Shown: positions 46,129 through 55,570, numbered from the stretch's first letter. The stretch is DNA of 64,000 nt from Streptomyces luteogriseus (GCF_014205055.1 NZ_JACHMS010000001.1:1178001-1242000); one strand, 5' to 3'. The notes: a model not told the origin generated them from the letters alone. Translations and numbers: made by a program.

Positions 46129-46530
46129 ATGACCATGCTCGACGTCTACGACCACGGCATTCCGGCCGAGAGCCACTTCGGCTACGCCCAGGCGATCAGG
46201 TCCGGTGACCTGGTCCACGTCTCCGGGCAGCTCGCGTTCGACGAGGCGGGCGCCTTCGACCCCCAGGACGACGTCGCCGCCCAGCTCGACCGGACCTACG
46301 TCAACCTCGACAAGGTCCTGGCCCATTACGGCGCCACCCGCAACCAGATCGTCTCCCAGACGCTGTACGCGGTCGACCTCGTGCGGAACGCCGAGGTGGT
46401 CGCGAAGGGCAACCGGGCGTACTTCGGCACCCACCGTCCGGTCAGCACGGCCCTCGGCGTCACCGAACTGACCTTCCCCGGACAGCTCGTCGAGATCAGC
46501 TGCGTGATCGACACGAGGCTGCCCGCCTGA
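46129..46530 (+). CDS. RidA-family protein
   Basis: 133 aa, YjgF/YER057c/UK114 fold. VHVSGQLAFDEAGAF and YVNLDKVLAHYGATRNQIV are typical; the usual catalytic Arg near residue 105 falls at GTHRPVSTALGV, where Arg is present, and ISCVI replaces EIE near the end. Possible enamine/imine deaminase or a specialised hydrolase. AAGGAACG precedes the ATG. Paired with the divergent HxlR regulator. Confidence 0.87.
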   Translation: MTMLDVYDHGIPAESHFGYAQAIRSGDLVHVSGQLAFDEAGAFDPQDDVAAQLDRTYVNLDKVLAHYGATRNQIVSQTLYAVDLVRNAEVVAKGNRAYFGTHRPVSTALGVTELTFPGQLVEISCVIDTRLPA

Positions 46531-46538
46531 AGCGGCTG

Positions 46539-48065
46539 TCAGCGACGCGTTCCGGTGCCCACCAGGGCCCTCTCGTACGGGTCGAGCAGAACGCCCCGGA
46601 CGTCGGTGGAGACGCCGGCGATGATCCGCTGGTGGGCCAGCGGCACGACCGCGTCCGTTCCGAGGATGGCGGCCTCGGCGGCCATGGCGGCATCCTGCCG
46701 CTCACCGGTGCCGTCGGTCCCGACCGCTTCGGCGACGGCCCGGTCGACCTTCTTGTCGCACAGTCGGGCCAGGTTGTAGCCGCCGTCGCAGGTGTAGTCG
46801 CTGCCGAGGACGCCGACGGGGTCGCCGGTGTCCAGGAGGCTGTTGCGGGCGCCGATGAACGCGTCGAACTTCCCGGCGAGCGCGTCGCGCTCCAGCCGTG
46901 AGTACTCGCGCACCTCCAGCTTCACCGTGAAGCCCGCCTTCTGGAGCTGCTGTTGCACGACCTGGGCGACCTCGGGGAGTTCGGGCCGGTTGCCGTAGGT
47001 GGCGAGGGTGATCGACGCACCGTCGGGCCGGGCGGCCTTCGCGCGCCCGGCCGGCTTCACACGCTTGCTCTCGACCCAGGTGACGGCGGGCCCGAAGACG
47101 CCGGTGCCCGGGTCGGCGTACCCCTCGAAGACGCCCTTGACGAGGGCGGTGGAGTCGATCGCCGTGCGGGCGGCGGCGCGCAGCGCCGGGTCCCCCAAGG
47201 GTCCGGACCGGGTGTTGAGCTGCAGGCTGGTGGTCCGGGTGGTGCCGGCTTCCTGGAGGGTGGGCTTGTCCAGCGTGCCGGCCTGGGCGACGGGGATCGC
47301 CTCGGCTATGTCGACATCGCCGGTGCGGACGGCGTTGGCGCGTGCGGTGCCGTCCTTGACGAAGCGCGCGTCGATGCCGGAGGCGTGGGCGAGGCCGCCC
47401 CAGTAGTCGTCGAAGCGGTCGAGCGTGGCGGAGCCGCCGCCGTCTGCCTTGGTGATCTCGAAGGGTCCGGTGGCGGTGCCGACGGGGGTGGGGGCGCCCG
47501 GGCCCTCGCCCTTCTTGCCGTACGCCTTCGGGGAGAGGATCGCCAGGCTCGGACCGGCCAGGCGCATGGGGAGGACGGGGTCGGGCGCGGTGGTGGTGGC
47601 GCGGAGGCCGTTCTCGCCGTCGGGCTCGGCGGTGAGGGTGACTCCGGCGAGGGCGGTGGGTGCGGGCCGGGCCTTCGTGGCGTGGGTGAGCGCGGCGGCC
47701 ACGGCGGCGGGGGTGACGTCGGTGCCGTCCTGGAAAGTCGCCTCGCGCAGGGTGAAGCGCCAGGTGCGGTCATCCTCCCGGCGCCAGGAGCGGGCGAGCG
47801 CGGGGGCCGCGGCGCCGTTGGCGTCCAGGGCGGTCAGCCCTTCGGTGACGCCGAGCCGGCTGAGCAGCGTGGCATCGGCTCCGTACGGTGAGAAGTTCTC
47901 GGCGGGCGGGAAGGCGAGGGCGACGCGCAGCCGCGGCCCCGACGGCCCGCCGCCCGACGACGACTCCCCGGCGGGGGAGGCGAAGCAGCCGGTCAGACAC
48001 GGTACGAGGGCAAGGGCGGTGAGGAAATGGAGGCGGCTCTTGATGCTCTGATGACGCACTTGCAC
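46539..48065 (-). CDS. peptide/nickel-type ABC substrate-binding lipoprotein
   Basis: 508 aa. Lipoprotein signal LTALALVPCLTGC with the lipobox Cys at about residue 27, then a class C solute-binding protein (SBP_bac_5): YGADATLLSRLGVTEGL, ATGPFEITKADGG, LDRFDDYWGG and LQLNTRSGPLGDPALR. No permease or ATPase gene is adjacent, so it is an orphan binding protein or serves a system elsewhere. No ribosome site is seen; GTG 48065 or GTG 48059 may start a leaderless mRNA from CATATG/TTGAGC boxes just upstream. Confidence 0.85.
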   Translation of the reverse strand: MQVRHQSIKSRLHFLTALALVPCLTGCFASPAGESSSGGGPSGPRLRVALAFPPAENFSPYGADATLLSRLGVTEGLTALDANGAAAPALARSWRREDDRTWRFTLREATFQDGTDVTPAAVAAALTHATKARPAPTALAGVTLTAEPDGENGLRATTTAPDPVLPMRLAGPSLAILSPKAYGKKGEGPGAPTPVGTATGPFEITKADGGGSATLDRFDDYWGGLAHASGIDARFVKDGTARANAVRTGDVDIAEAIPVAQAGTLDKPTLQEAGTTRTTSLQLNTRSGPLGDPALRAAARTAIDSTALVKGVFEGYADPGTGVFGPAVTWVESKRVKPAGRAKAARPDGASITLATYGNRPELPEVAQVVQQQLQKAGFTVKLEVREYSRLERDALAGKFDAFIGARNSLLDTGDPVGVLGSDYTCDGGYNLARLCDKKVDRAVAEAVGTDGTGERQDAAMAAEAAILGTDAVVPLAHQRIIAGVSTDVRGVLLDPYERALVGTGTRR

Positions 48066-48148
48066 AGCATATGCATCAAGCGGAACACGCCGCTCAACCG
48101 GGTGATCCACCCCGCGACCACCACCAAATCCCATACGGAGTAGGCGAT

Positions 48149-48177
48149 TTGACACCGACAAGGAGCACTCCCTAAAC
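48149..48177 (+). promoter_or_regulatory. predicted promoter of the MinD-like gene
   Basis: TTGACA (48149-48154), 17-nt spacer, CTAAAC (48172-48177), 40 nt ahead of GTG 48218. Confidence 0.5.
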
Positions 48178-48217
48178 CTAGTCACATGACATCCATTTTC
48201 AAAACGGTGGGGCGGCC

Positions 48218-49177
48218 GTGAGGATCGCGTTCGTCGGCAAGGGCGGCAGCGGCAAGACCACCCTGTCCGCGCTCTTCTCCCGCCACCTGGCGCGCTCCGG
48301 CGCACCGGTCCTCGCCATCGACGGCGACATCAACCAGCACCTGGCCGAGGCGCTCGGCGGCGAGGAGGAGTCCGCCCCTCCCCTGGGCACCCACGTGCCC
48401 GAGATCAAGAGGTTCCTACGGGGCGACAATCGCCGCATCCCCTCCCCCGAGGCGATGATCAAGACGACTCCGCCGGGCCGCGGCTCCCGCCTGTTGCGCC
48501 CGCTCGGCGACGACGAACTGCATGCCCGGCACGTCGGACGGGCGGGCGGCGTGCCCCTCATGGTGACGGGTGAGTTCGACGAGTCGGACCTGGGCGTGGC
48601 CTGCTACCACTCCAAGCTGGGGGCGGTGGAGCTGTATCTGAGCCACCTGCTGGACGGCCCCGGCGAGTACGTCGTGGTCGACATGACGGCGGGCGCCGAC
48701 GCCTTCGCCTCGGGCCTGTTCACCCGCTTCGACCTCACGTTCCTGGTGGCGGAACCCACCCGCAAGGGTGTCTCGGTCTATCGCCAGTACCGCGACCACG
48801 CCGAACAGTTCGGGATCCGCATCGCGGTCGTCGGCAACAAGGTGACCTGCGAGGACGACCTGCTCTTCCTCAAGGAGCAGGTGGGCGACGACCTCCTGAC
48901 CCACCTGGTCCACTCCCCCTGGGTCCGCGCGGCGGAACAGGGCCGGGCCGGCTCCGGCCCCGATGAGCTGGCGTCGCTGGAGCCGCACAACCGCCACGCC
49001 CTCGACGTCCTGCGCGAGGCGGTCGACTCCCGTCCCCGCGACTGGGACCGCCTCCACCGCCACGCGGTCGAGTTCCATCTGCGCAACGTCCGGGCCTGGG
49101 CCGACGCGCGCACGGGCGAGGACTTGGCGGCGCAGGTGGATCCGGACTACGTGCCGGGGCCGCTCGCCCGGTCCTGA
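48218..49177 (+). CDS. MinD/CooC-like P-loop ATPase
   Basis: 319 aa from GTG 48218. Deviant Walker A GKGGSGKTTLSALF at residues 7-20, DGDIN at the switch position and VVVDMTAGADAF as Walker B/switch II. The pattern resembles CooC, the ATPase that inserts nickel into CO dehydrogenase, more than chromosome-partition ParA, since there is no ParB nearby. It diverges from a nickel/peptide-type binding lipoprotein, an intriguing but weak link to metal handling. Client protein unknown. Confidence 0.85.
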   Translation: MRIAFVGKGGSGKTTLSALFSRHLARSGAPVLAIDGDINQHLAEALGGEEESAPPLGTHVPEIKRFLRGDNRRIPSPEAMIKTTPPGRGSRLLRPLGDDELHARHVGRAGGVPLMVTGEFDESDLGVACYHSKLGAVELYLSHLLDGPGEYVVVDMTAGADAFASGLFTRFDLTFLVAEPTRKGVSVYRQYRDHAEQFGIRIAVVGNKVTCEDDLLFLKEQVGDDLLTHLVHSPWVRAAEQGRAGSGPDELASLEPHNRHALDVLREAVDSRPRDWDRLHRHAVEFHLRNVRAWADARTGEDLAAQVDPDYVPGPLARS

Positions 49178-49210
49178 GGCGCTCCACACCCACCGCGCCT
49201 CCCCCTCCGG

Positions 49211-49753
49211 CTACTCGATGCCCGTGGCGTCGAGCAGCCGGACCAGGTCCTTGCGCCCGTACCCGAGCAGCCGGGCGCGGGCAGCGGCCGTGAGCACCAG
49301 GTGCGCGACGATCTTCGCCGCGTGCCCGTCCTTGTTGTCCGCGTCGAACCATTCCTGGGGTTTCTCGACCCCCAGACTGTTCATCACCAGCCCGTGCTCC
49401 TGGCGGACCTCCGCGACGGTACCGGCGACCGCGTCCATGAGCGTCTTGCCCGGCCGCACACACTCCAGGGCGAAGCACCCCCAGTCGACCGGCACACACC
49501 CCTCCGGCGGACGCGCCCGCAGCCCCGCATACCTCTCGTCCCCGAACCCGGAGGCCCGGAACTCGTCGTGCACCAGGGAGAACCGGTGGAACCCGGACGG
49601 GACCGGAGGCGGAGGAGGCGTGTACTCCCACCCGGCGTCCTCGTACAACTGCCGTTCGACCTCTTCTTCGTCGGCATGCGTCACGGCGAAGCCGTTGGCC
49701 TCGTTGCGCCCGGTCGTCGTGCCGTCGGGGTTGCGGTGGAAGTGCAGGCCCAT
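49211..49753 (-). CDS. hypothetical protein
   Basis: 180 aa. Opens FHRNPDGTTTGRNEANGF, contains a Pro run (YTPPPPPVP near 45-53), FHRFSLVHDEF, VPVDWGCFALECVRPGKTLMDA and a helical C-terminus. I do not recognise a family. ATG 49753 has GGGAG upstream. The frame continues past the start over the HD gene without support. Codon use is ordinary for the window. Confidence 0.7.
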   Translation of the reverse strand: MGLHFHRNPDGTTTGRNEANGFAVTHADEEEVERQLYEDAGWEYTPPPPPVPSGFHRFSLVHDEFRASGFGDERYAGLRARPPEGCVPVDWGCFALECVRPGKTLMDAVAGTVAEVRQEHGLVMNSLGVEKPQEWFDADNKDGHAAKIVAHLVLTAAARARLLGYGRKDLVRLLDATGIE

Positions 49754-49912
49754 GGTGTGCTCCCGATGCCGTGATGTCGATGGACGAGAAATCCCCGTCA
49801 CCAGCTCGAACGGCCCGCGAAGAAGGCCCGTGCCCATTCTCCGCAGCCCCACCCGATCGCGTGATTTCAGGCGCGGTGGGAACTTGCCGACTTGAGCAGG
49901 ATCAGCGGTTGT

Positions 49913-49918
49913 TACGCT
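49913..49918 (+). promoter_or_regulatory. -10 box of a probable leaderless HD-gene transcript
   Basis: TACGCT fits TAnnnT and ends 6 nt before GTG 49925. There is no ribosome site before that GTG, so a leaderless start is likely. The -35 is weak. Confidence 0.4.
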
Positions 49919-49924
49919 CCCCCG

Positions 49925-50548
49925 GTGAGCATTCCGGGACCCGCAGAGATCAAGGCACTGCACGAGAAGTACGCGCCCACCGCCGAGGCGTTCGTCCTCG
50001 TCCACACGCACTGCGAGGTCGTCTGGGCAATCGCCGAGCAACTCCTTTCGGCGCCCCACCTCGCTCACCTCGACGCCGGTCTGGTGCGTGCCGGCTGCCT
50101 CCTCCATGACATCGGCGTCTACCGCCTCTACGACGCCGAGGGACGCCTGGACCACCCGAACTACGTCCGGCACGGCCTGCTCGGCCACGAGATCCTCGAA
50201 GCGGAGGGCTTCCCCGAGGCTCTCCGCCGCTTCTGCTCCCACCACACCGGCGTCGGACTCACCCGGCACGACATCGTGAGCCAGGGACTGCCCCTGCCTC
50301 CCGCCGACTACCTGGCGGTGACGGAGGAGGAGCGGCTGGTGATGTACGCGGACAAGTTCCACACCAAGTCCCGGCCCTCGGCGTTCCTCTCCCCCGACGA
50401 GTACGCCGCCCACATCCGCCGCTTCGGCACGGACAAGGTGACCGCGTTCGAGGCACTGCGCGCGGAGTTCGGCGACCCGGACCTCGCAAGGCCCGTACCG
50501 GGCTTCGGGGCACAGGGCGGCGCCACGGTGGCCGCCGCTCAGGCGTAG
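49925..50548 (+). CDS. HD-domain metal-dependent phosphohydrolase
   Basis: 207 aa from GTG 49925. HD motif: HTHCEVVW with the first His, RAGCLLHDIGVYRLY with the HD pair near 62-63, then HGLLGHEIL and FCSHHTGVGLT with further His ligands. YqeK/uncharacterised HD hydrolases of this size act on nucleotides. The region LADKFHTK-like (YADKFHTKSRPSAFL) is also typical. In-frame ATG 49892 lies upstream of the -10 and is not preferred. Confidence 0.85.
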   Translation: MSIPGPAEIKALHEKYAPTAEAFVLVHTHCEVVWAIAEQLLSAPHLAHLDAGLVRAGCLLHDIGVYRLYDAEGRLDHPNYVRHGLLGHEILEAEGFPEALRRFCSHHTGVGLTRHDIVSQGLPLPPADYLAVTEEERLVMYADKFHTKSRPSAFLSPDEYAAHIRRFGTDKVTAFEALRAEFGDPDLARPVPGFGAQGGATVAAAQA

Positions 50549-50622
50549 AAGCCGGGGATCACCTGGTCCGCCGCTTCGACGGCGTCCCGCCGGCTCCTTT
50601 CCGGCGTCCCGTGCCGGCACTC

Positions 50623-51873
50623 TCAAGGGGAGCGCAGCCAGGCCAGCCTCTCCTCGGCGGCCCGCGGACGGGGGTGCCCGGGGCCGTAGGTACGCCGGTA
50701 GTCGCGTACGCATCGGTCGAGCAGCTCGGCGGCCTCCGTGTGGTGCCCCACATCGATCAGCACGTTGGCGAGGTTGTCCCGGGTTTCGACCGTGATCGGG
50801 TGATCATCACCGTGGAGTGCGCTGCGCCCGCCCAGGATCGCCCGCAGGATGGGCACGGCTTCCTCGTAGCGCTGCTGGGCGTGCAGGACGGCGGCGAGGT
50901 TGTTGCGCGCGGTGAAGGTGGACTCGTGGTGCGGCCCCGACGTCGCCTCCATCGACCGTACGACGGCACGGATGTGCTCTTCCGCCTCGGCGTGGCGGTC
51001 CAGTCGGACCAGGACGGCGCCGAGGTTGCTCCGGGCGGCGATCGTTCTCTCGTGATCGCGCCCGTACAGGTCCTCCAGTCGGGGCACGAGGGCGCGTAAG
51101 GCGCGCTCGGCCTCCTCGTGGCGGCCGCACTTGAGCAGCGAGGCGGCGTGGGCGTTGGTGGCGGACAGGACGTCGGGGTGGTCGCGGCCGAGCTGCCGGG
51201 CACGGCGCTCCAGGACGTCCCGGATGAGCGGCTCGGCTTCGGCGGCGCGGCCGAGGTCCTCCAGGACCGCGGCGAGTCCGGTGGCGCTGCGCAACGTGTC
51301 CGGGTGATCACGGCCGAGCGTCTCCGCCTGGGCGCGGAAGGTGTCACGCCACGCTGTCTCGGAGAGCCGCAGTTGTCCGGTGGTGTGGAGGAGTCCGGCC
51401 AGCTCGACGGAGGTGCGCAGGGTGTCCTCGTGGCGGTCGCCGAGCGTGGTCCACTGGGTGCGTACCACGTGTTGGTAGAGCTCGACGGCTTCCTCGCCCC
51501 GCCCCGGGATCGATCCCAGGACCTGGGCGAGTTCGCGCATGGCGGTGAGGGCGTCCGGGTGCTCGGGGCCCAGGGTGTCGATGGCGGACCGGGCTCGCAT
51601 GGTGTGGATCTGTTCGGCGGAGAGCTCCACGCGGGCGATCTCCTGTTCCGGCCGGCCCTCCGTCACCTCCGTGATGGTGAGGTGTCCCCCGACCAGCCGT
51701 CGCGCGTTCCCGGATCCCCCTGCGGGCTCCTGCGCGTCCGGGCCCTGAGGCGGTTGCCCGTCCCTGCGTTCCCGGTGTTCCCGCTTGCCCCCTTGCTCCT
51801 GTCGGGGCCGCGGCGGCTGCGCGCCGGCGCCCTGGCCTTCTCCCTCGGCTCGTCGCCGCCACCATCGGGTCAT
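50623..51873 (-). CDS. tetratricopeptide-repeat protein (kinesin-light-chain type)
   Basis: 416 aa. After an Arg/Gln-rich 70-residue lead come about seven 42-residue TPR_12 units with the H-P-D/T spacing of kinesin light chain repeats: LGPEHPDALTAMRELAQVLG, LGRDHPDTLRSATGLAAVLE, LGRDHPDVLSATNAHAASLL, HHESTFTARNNLAAVLHAQQ and so on. No enzyme domain. It lies 31 nt after the CHAT protease gene on the same strand, so they form an operon; the TPR protein is a candidate sensor, scaffold or protease substrate. Confidence 0.87.
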   Translation of the reverse strand: MTRWWRRRAEGEGQGAGAQPPRPRQEQGGKREHRERRDGQPPQGPDAQEPAGGSGNARRLVGGHLTITEVTEGRPEQEIARVELSAEQIHTMRARSAIDTLGPEHPDALTAMRELAQVLGSIPGRGEEAVELYQHVVRTQWTTLGDRHEDTLRTSVELAGLLHTTGQLRLSETAWRDTFRAQAETLGRDHPDTLRSATGLAAVLEDLGRAAEAEPLIRDVLERRARQLGRDHPDVLSATNAHAASLLKCGRHEEAERALRALVPRLEDLYGRDHERTIAARSNLGAVLVRLDRHAEAEEHIRAVVRSMEATSGPHHESTFTARNNLAAVLHAQQRYEEAVPILRAILGGRSALHGDDHPITVETRDNLANVLIDVGHHTEAAELLDRCVRDYRRTYGPGHPRPRAAEERLAWLRSP

Positions 51874-51904
51874 CGTGACCGCCTCCTCGTTGCTGCCGGT
51901 GTCG

Positions 51905-54900
51905 TCAGGCGCCCGCGTGCACGTGTGCCGCCCACAGGCTGGGACTGGCCGCGTAGGCGACGCGGCACCGCAGAACCGCCTGGTGCAGTGCGTGGGCCGT
52001 CCTCGTGTCGTCCAGTTCCGGTCCGTCGTCGGCTCCTTCGGTGCACAGCTCCCGGTAGAGGAGGCGGGTGACGCGGACGGCCACCGCGTCGTGCACCGGC
52101 CACAGCGTTCCGACGGCGTGGGGATATCCCGCGAGCTGGAAGGCGGAGGTGATGTGGATCGCCTCGTCGGCCAGCTCCCCGCCGCCCCGCGCCGTCTCGC
52201 ACGCGGACATCACCGCGAGCCGTGCCGCAGGCAGTTCCAGGCGGGAGATCTCCCGGACCGTCAGCGGGCGGGTCGCGTGGTCGTACACCAGGAGCCGGCC
52301 GTTCGAGGGATCGGCGGGCTCGCTGACCCCGTGGCAGGCGAAGTGCACGCAGGGATGACGAGGCAGGGCCTCCATCACCTGTGCGAAGGTGGCCCGCTCC
52401 TCGGACAGCACCGTGGTCGGCAGGAGCCCGCGCAGTACCTCCACCTCGCGCCGCGCGCCGCCGAGCGGCCGGGCGCCGGGAGTCTCGGGGAGCGCCACGG
52501 CGAGCAGCGGGCCGTGCGGACGGGGGGCGGCGGCCCGGGCCCTGGCGTACCGGAGGGCTCCGACCGTCGGCGTGTAGGAGGAGACCACCCGGTCCAGTAC
52601 CGTCCGTGGTCCCGGCCCGGCCGTAACCGGGGCGGGGACGGATCCGCCGTCCGGCACGGCGCCCGGGGCCGTGCCGTGGTGACCGGCCGCGTGCAGCGGC
52701 AGCGAGGCCAGCGCACCTCCCGGCGACCACCACAAGCGGTGCCACTCGCCGTCGGGTGTGGGCCCGTCCAACCCGAGCCGGCCGAGCACCGGGCCGGTGA
52801 CATGGTCCCAGGTCCAGGCCAGGACTTCGCTGACCGTCTGCTGGGCCGCCCGGTCACGGGCGGGGTCGGCCGCGTCGGCGAGCGCCTGCTCGAGGCGGTC
52901 TGCCTGCTCGGCGACGGCCTGCGGGGTGGCGTGCGGCAACGGGACGAGGAGGACGTCGCCGTCCCGCAGCACCAGGGCGTCATTGCGGAATTCGCTGCAG
53001 TAGGCGAGCACCACCGGGCCCTGATCGGCGCAGGCCAGCAGCGCCTCGATGGGCGGCGCGCCGAGGAAGTCGGAGAAGCCCGGCCGCGCGCGGATCTCGG
53101 CGACGAGGTGCTCCAGCTCGGCCGCGAGGGTGTGGCGCAGGTCGGTGGTGCCGGCCGGCAACAGGCCCTGGGCGGTGTCCGCGGCGGCGGCCTCGAGCGC
53201 GTCGAGCCGTTGTCGCAGGCGGGTGAAGCGCTCGGCGAGAGCGGGGTGGGCGCCGCGCAGCCGTCCGAGCCCGTCACGGGTGGCCATGGCCCGGCCCAGC
53301 AGGACGCCCCGGCCCTGTTCCAGCAGCAGCACCGCGCGTTCCGGTCGCCCGGCGTTGACCGCGCACGCGGCGGCTTCGGCGGCCAGGCCCCGCACTCGGG
53401 ACAGACCGCGTTCCTGGTCGCTGCGCTCCAGTCGGCCGGACGCGGCGAAGGGCAGGAGTTCCAGGGCCAGTTCGTAGCCCGGGAGGGCCTCGTCCCATCG
53501 GTCGCCGTCCGCGGCGGCGGCACCCCATTCCCAGGCCGCGAGAACCCGCTCGTAGGCGGGCAGGGACCTGGTCTCGGCGGCCTGCCGGTAGGCGTCCTCG
53601 GCGGCACGGAGCACTCCGGGGTCACCGTCCCGGTGGTGCAGGGCGCGCAGCGCGTCGCCGTACGCCTTTGTATACGTGGCGTGGTTCGAGGTGTGCTCGG
53701 TGACGGCCCATACGGCGCGGCCCAGTTCGCTGAGGGCCTGCTCCAACTCTCCTGGCTCGCCGGTGGCGTGGTGCTTGGTGAGCCGGGCGGAGCCGAGGTT
53801 GGAGAGGACCACCGCGAGGGCCGGATCGCCGTAGGGCACCTGCCGGGCTGCTTCCTCCAGGAGTTCGACGGCCTCGTCGAGGTCTGCGACGTCGGCGGTG
53901 GACGCGAACCGGGCCCGCAGGGCGTTGGCGAGGTGGTTCAGCCGGTCGGCGCGCGGCTGCCCCGCCGCGGGCACCAGGTCGAGCGCCCGACGGGCCACGT
54001 CGATCGCCTCGTCGGCAGCCGTGGTGTCTCCGGTCACGCCGTGCCAGCTCTGCAGGACCACCCCCAGATTGCCGAGCCGTGCGGCCTGGGAGGAGGGGGG
54101 TGCCGGTGAGGCGTGGAGCGCTTCCCTGGCCAGTCGGGAGGCTTCCCGCAGAGCGGTCAGATCGTCGGTCTGGAGGGCGCGTTCACGCAGGGCGACGGCG
54201 AGGTTGGCCAGGGTCCCGGCATGCATGTCCGTGCCCGGTTCCTGCTCCGCGAGGGCCCTGCGCAGGGTGGCGACGGCCTCGTCCAGCAGCGCCGCGTCAC
54301 CGGTGCGCTGCGCCCGTCTGTGCAGGGTGTTCCCGAGGCTGTTCAGTCTCCTGGCGTGTTCCGGGGTGCCGAGGCGAGACAGTGTCAAGGCCTCGCGCAG
54401 CAACGCCGCGGACTCCTCGAGCGACGCCGGCTCGTCGGTGGCCTCCGCGGCCAGACGCAGGGCGATGCCGAGGCAGGCGAGCAGTTCGGCACGGTCCGGG
54501 TGGCCGTGCGGGCATGCGGCCAGGGCCGTGCGGTGCACGTGCAGCATCTCCGACCGGTGGGTCTCCTCTGGGGCGTGCTCGTGCCACTCGCGCAGTGCCT
54601 GGGCGAGGTTCCGCAGGACGAGCAGGCGGTCGGGTTCACCCTGGGGGATGTCGGCCAGCGCGGCGCGCCACAGGTCGAGGGCCTCCCGCAGGGCGCTGAC
54701 ATCCCCGTCCCACCGGTAGGCGTCGAACCGCATCGCGGCCAGGTTGCTCCGGTAGCCGGGACGGTCGTCCGATCCGCTCGGCAGCACGTGGAGCGCGCGC
54801 CGTTGGGCGTCCGTCGCGCGTACGAGGTCCGTGGGGACGGGGGCGGCGATGTCCCCGTCCCGGGAGCCGGTGGCCCGGGTCCCCGCACCGGCGGCGCCGC

Positions 54901-55441
54901 GGTCCGCGGCGATCTTGTGCCGCAGGTGCAGCACCTCCCCGAGTGCGCCGAGCGACTGCGCCACGGTCTCGGCGTCCTGGGGGAGGCGAGCCGCCCGGTC
55001 GAAGGTCTCCACCGCTCGGTCGAGGTCGTCGGGCCGCCCGTGAAGCGCGAACCGTTGCTGGTAGGCGAGGCCCAGGAGCCGTACGTCCTGCGAGCGGACC
55101 GGTTCGCACACCGCTCGTTCACGGCCCAGGTCGACCAGTGCCTCCAGGTCGTGCGGGAGCCGCAGCAGTTGGTAACGGGCCTGGAGGGCGACCATCAGGT
55201 TGGCGGCCCGGACGGCGGTCCGTCGAGGGTCCGGTGCCGCTGAGGCGAGCAACTGCCGGTAGAGCGCGATCGCCTGGTCGAGGGCCTGCCGGTCGCCCGT
55301 CCGGAGATGGTGGAGCAGCTGCCGGTCGGCGTGCGATTCCCCTTCCGGTCCGTCCGCCGCTCGCGCGCGACTCGCGTTGAACACGCCCACCCCCGGTGTC
55401 ACACGGCCGTGACCGCGGCCCCTCGGCGCTGCGCGGCCCAT
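51905..55441 (-). CDS. large TPR-CHAT protease-like protein
   Basis: 1178 aa. Residues about 40-800 are helical TPR-like units (RRLNSLGNTLHRRAQRTGD and GTLANLAVALRERAL are examples). The C-terminal ~280 residues are a CHAT caspase-like domain: HFACHG with His1037 and MSACETARGG with Cys1081 form an intact dyad, followed by LAGYPHAVGTLWPVHD. CHAT proteases cleave partner proteins in bacterial conflict systems (TPR-CHAT/Craspase, gasdermin-linked proteases). ATG 55441 is used; GTG 55447 and internal GTGs are possible and the TATCGT at 55451-55446 could make it leaderless. The start abuts the 12-bp repeat array. Confidence 0.9.
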   Translation of the reverse strand: MGRAAPRGRGHGRVTPGVGVFNASRARAADGPEGESHADRQLLHHLRTGDRQALDQAIALYRQLLASAAPDPRRTAVRAANLMVALQARYQLLRLPHDLEALVDLGRERAVCEPVRSQDVRLLGLAYQQRFALHGRPDDLDRAVETFDRAARLPQDAETVAQSLGALGEVLHLRHKIAADRGAAGAGTRATGSRDGDIAAPVPTDLVRATDAQRRALHVLPSGSDDRPGYRSNLAAMRFDAYRWDGDVSALREALDLWRAALADIPQGEPDRLLVLRNLAQALREWHEHAPEETHRSEMLHVHRTALAACPHGHPDRAELLACLGIALRLAAEATDEPASLEESAALLREALTLSRLGTPEHARRLNSLGNTLHRRAQRTGDAALLDEAVATLRRALAEQEPGTDMHAGTLANLAVALRERALQTDDLTALREASRLAREALHASPAPPSSQAARLGNLGVVLQSWHGVTGDTTAADEAIDVARRALDLVPAAGQPRADRLNHLANALRARFASTADVADLDEAVELLEEAARQVPYGDPALAVVLSNLGSARLTKHHATGEPGELEQALSELGRAVWAVTEHTSNHATYTKAYGDALRALHHRDGDPGVLRAAEDAYRQAAETRSLPAYERVLAAWEWGAAAADGDRWDEALPGYELALELLPFAASGRLERSDQERGLSRVRGLAAEAAACAVNAGRPERAVLLLEQGRGVLLGRAMATRDGLGRLRGAHPALAERFTRLRQRLDALEAAAADTAQGLLPAGTTDLRHTLAAELEHLVAEIRARPGFSDFLGAPPIEALLACADQGPVVLAYCSEFRNDALVLRDGDVLLVPLPHATPQAVAEQADRLEQALADAADPARDRAAQQTVSEVLAWTWDHVTGPVLGRLGLDGPTPDGEWHRLWWSPGGALASLPLHAAGHHGTAPGAVPDGGSVPAPVTAGPGPRTVLDRVVSSYTPTVGALRYARARAAAPRPHGPLLAVALPETPGARPLGGARREVEVLRGLLPTTVLSEERATFAQVMEALPRHPCVHFACHGVSEPADPSNGRLLVYDHATRPLTVREISRLELPAARLAVMSACETARGGGELADEAIHITSAFQLAGYPHAVGTLWPVHDAVAVRVTRLLYRELCTEGADDGPELDDTRTAHALHQAVLRCRVAYAASPSLWAAHVHAGA

Positions 55442-55446
55442 GCTCA

Positions 55447-55570
55447 CGATAGCGAACGAGCCTCCGGACGGACGGTGTACGGCGAACCGAGTCGTACAGC
55501 GAACCCCGTCGTACAGCGAACCGGTCGTACGACGAACCGGTGTTGAGGCGACACGCTCGTACAGCGAACC
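55447..55570. repeat. array of 12-bp direct repeats, GTACAGCGAACC
   Basis: Copies start at 55477 (GTACGGCGAACC), 55494, 55511, 55527 (GTACGACGAACC) and 55559, with a degenerate copy near 55447. Offsets are 17, 17, 16 and 32 bp, so copies fall on a regular 16-17 bp ladder with one rung missing. All share one orientation. The array fills the divergent promoter region between the CHAT gene and the gene at 55662 and is best read as a multi-copy regulator site. Confidence 0.85.

Noticed and set aside
48218..49177. ParA plasmid or chromosome partition protein
   Set aside because: No ParB gene or parS-like cluster nearby, and the switch region is closer to MinD/CooC ATPases.
55447..55570. CRISPR-like array
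   Set aside because: Repeats are 12 bp with 4-5 bp between them and no cas gene is present; this is a protein-binding type of array.
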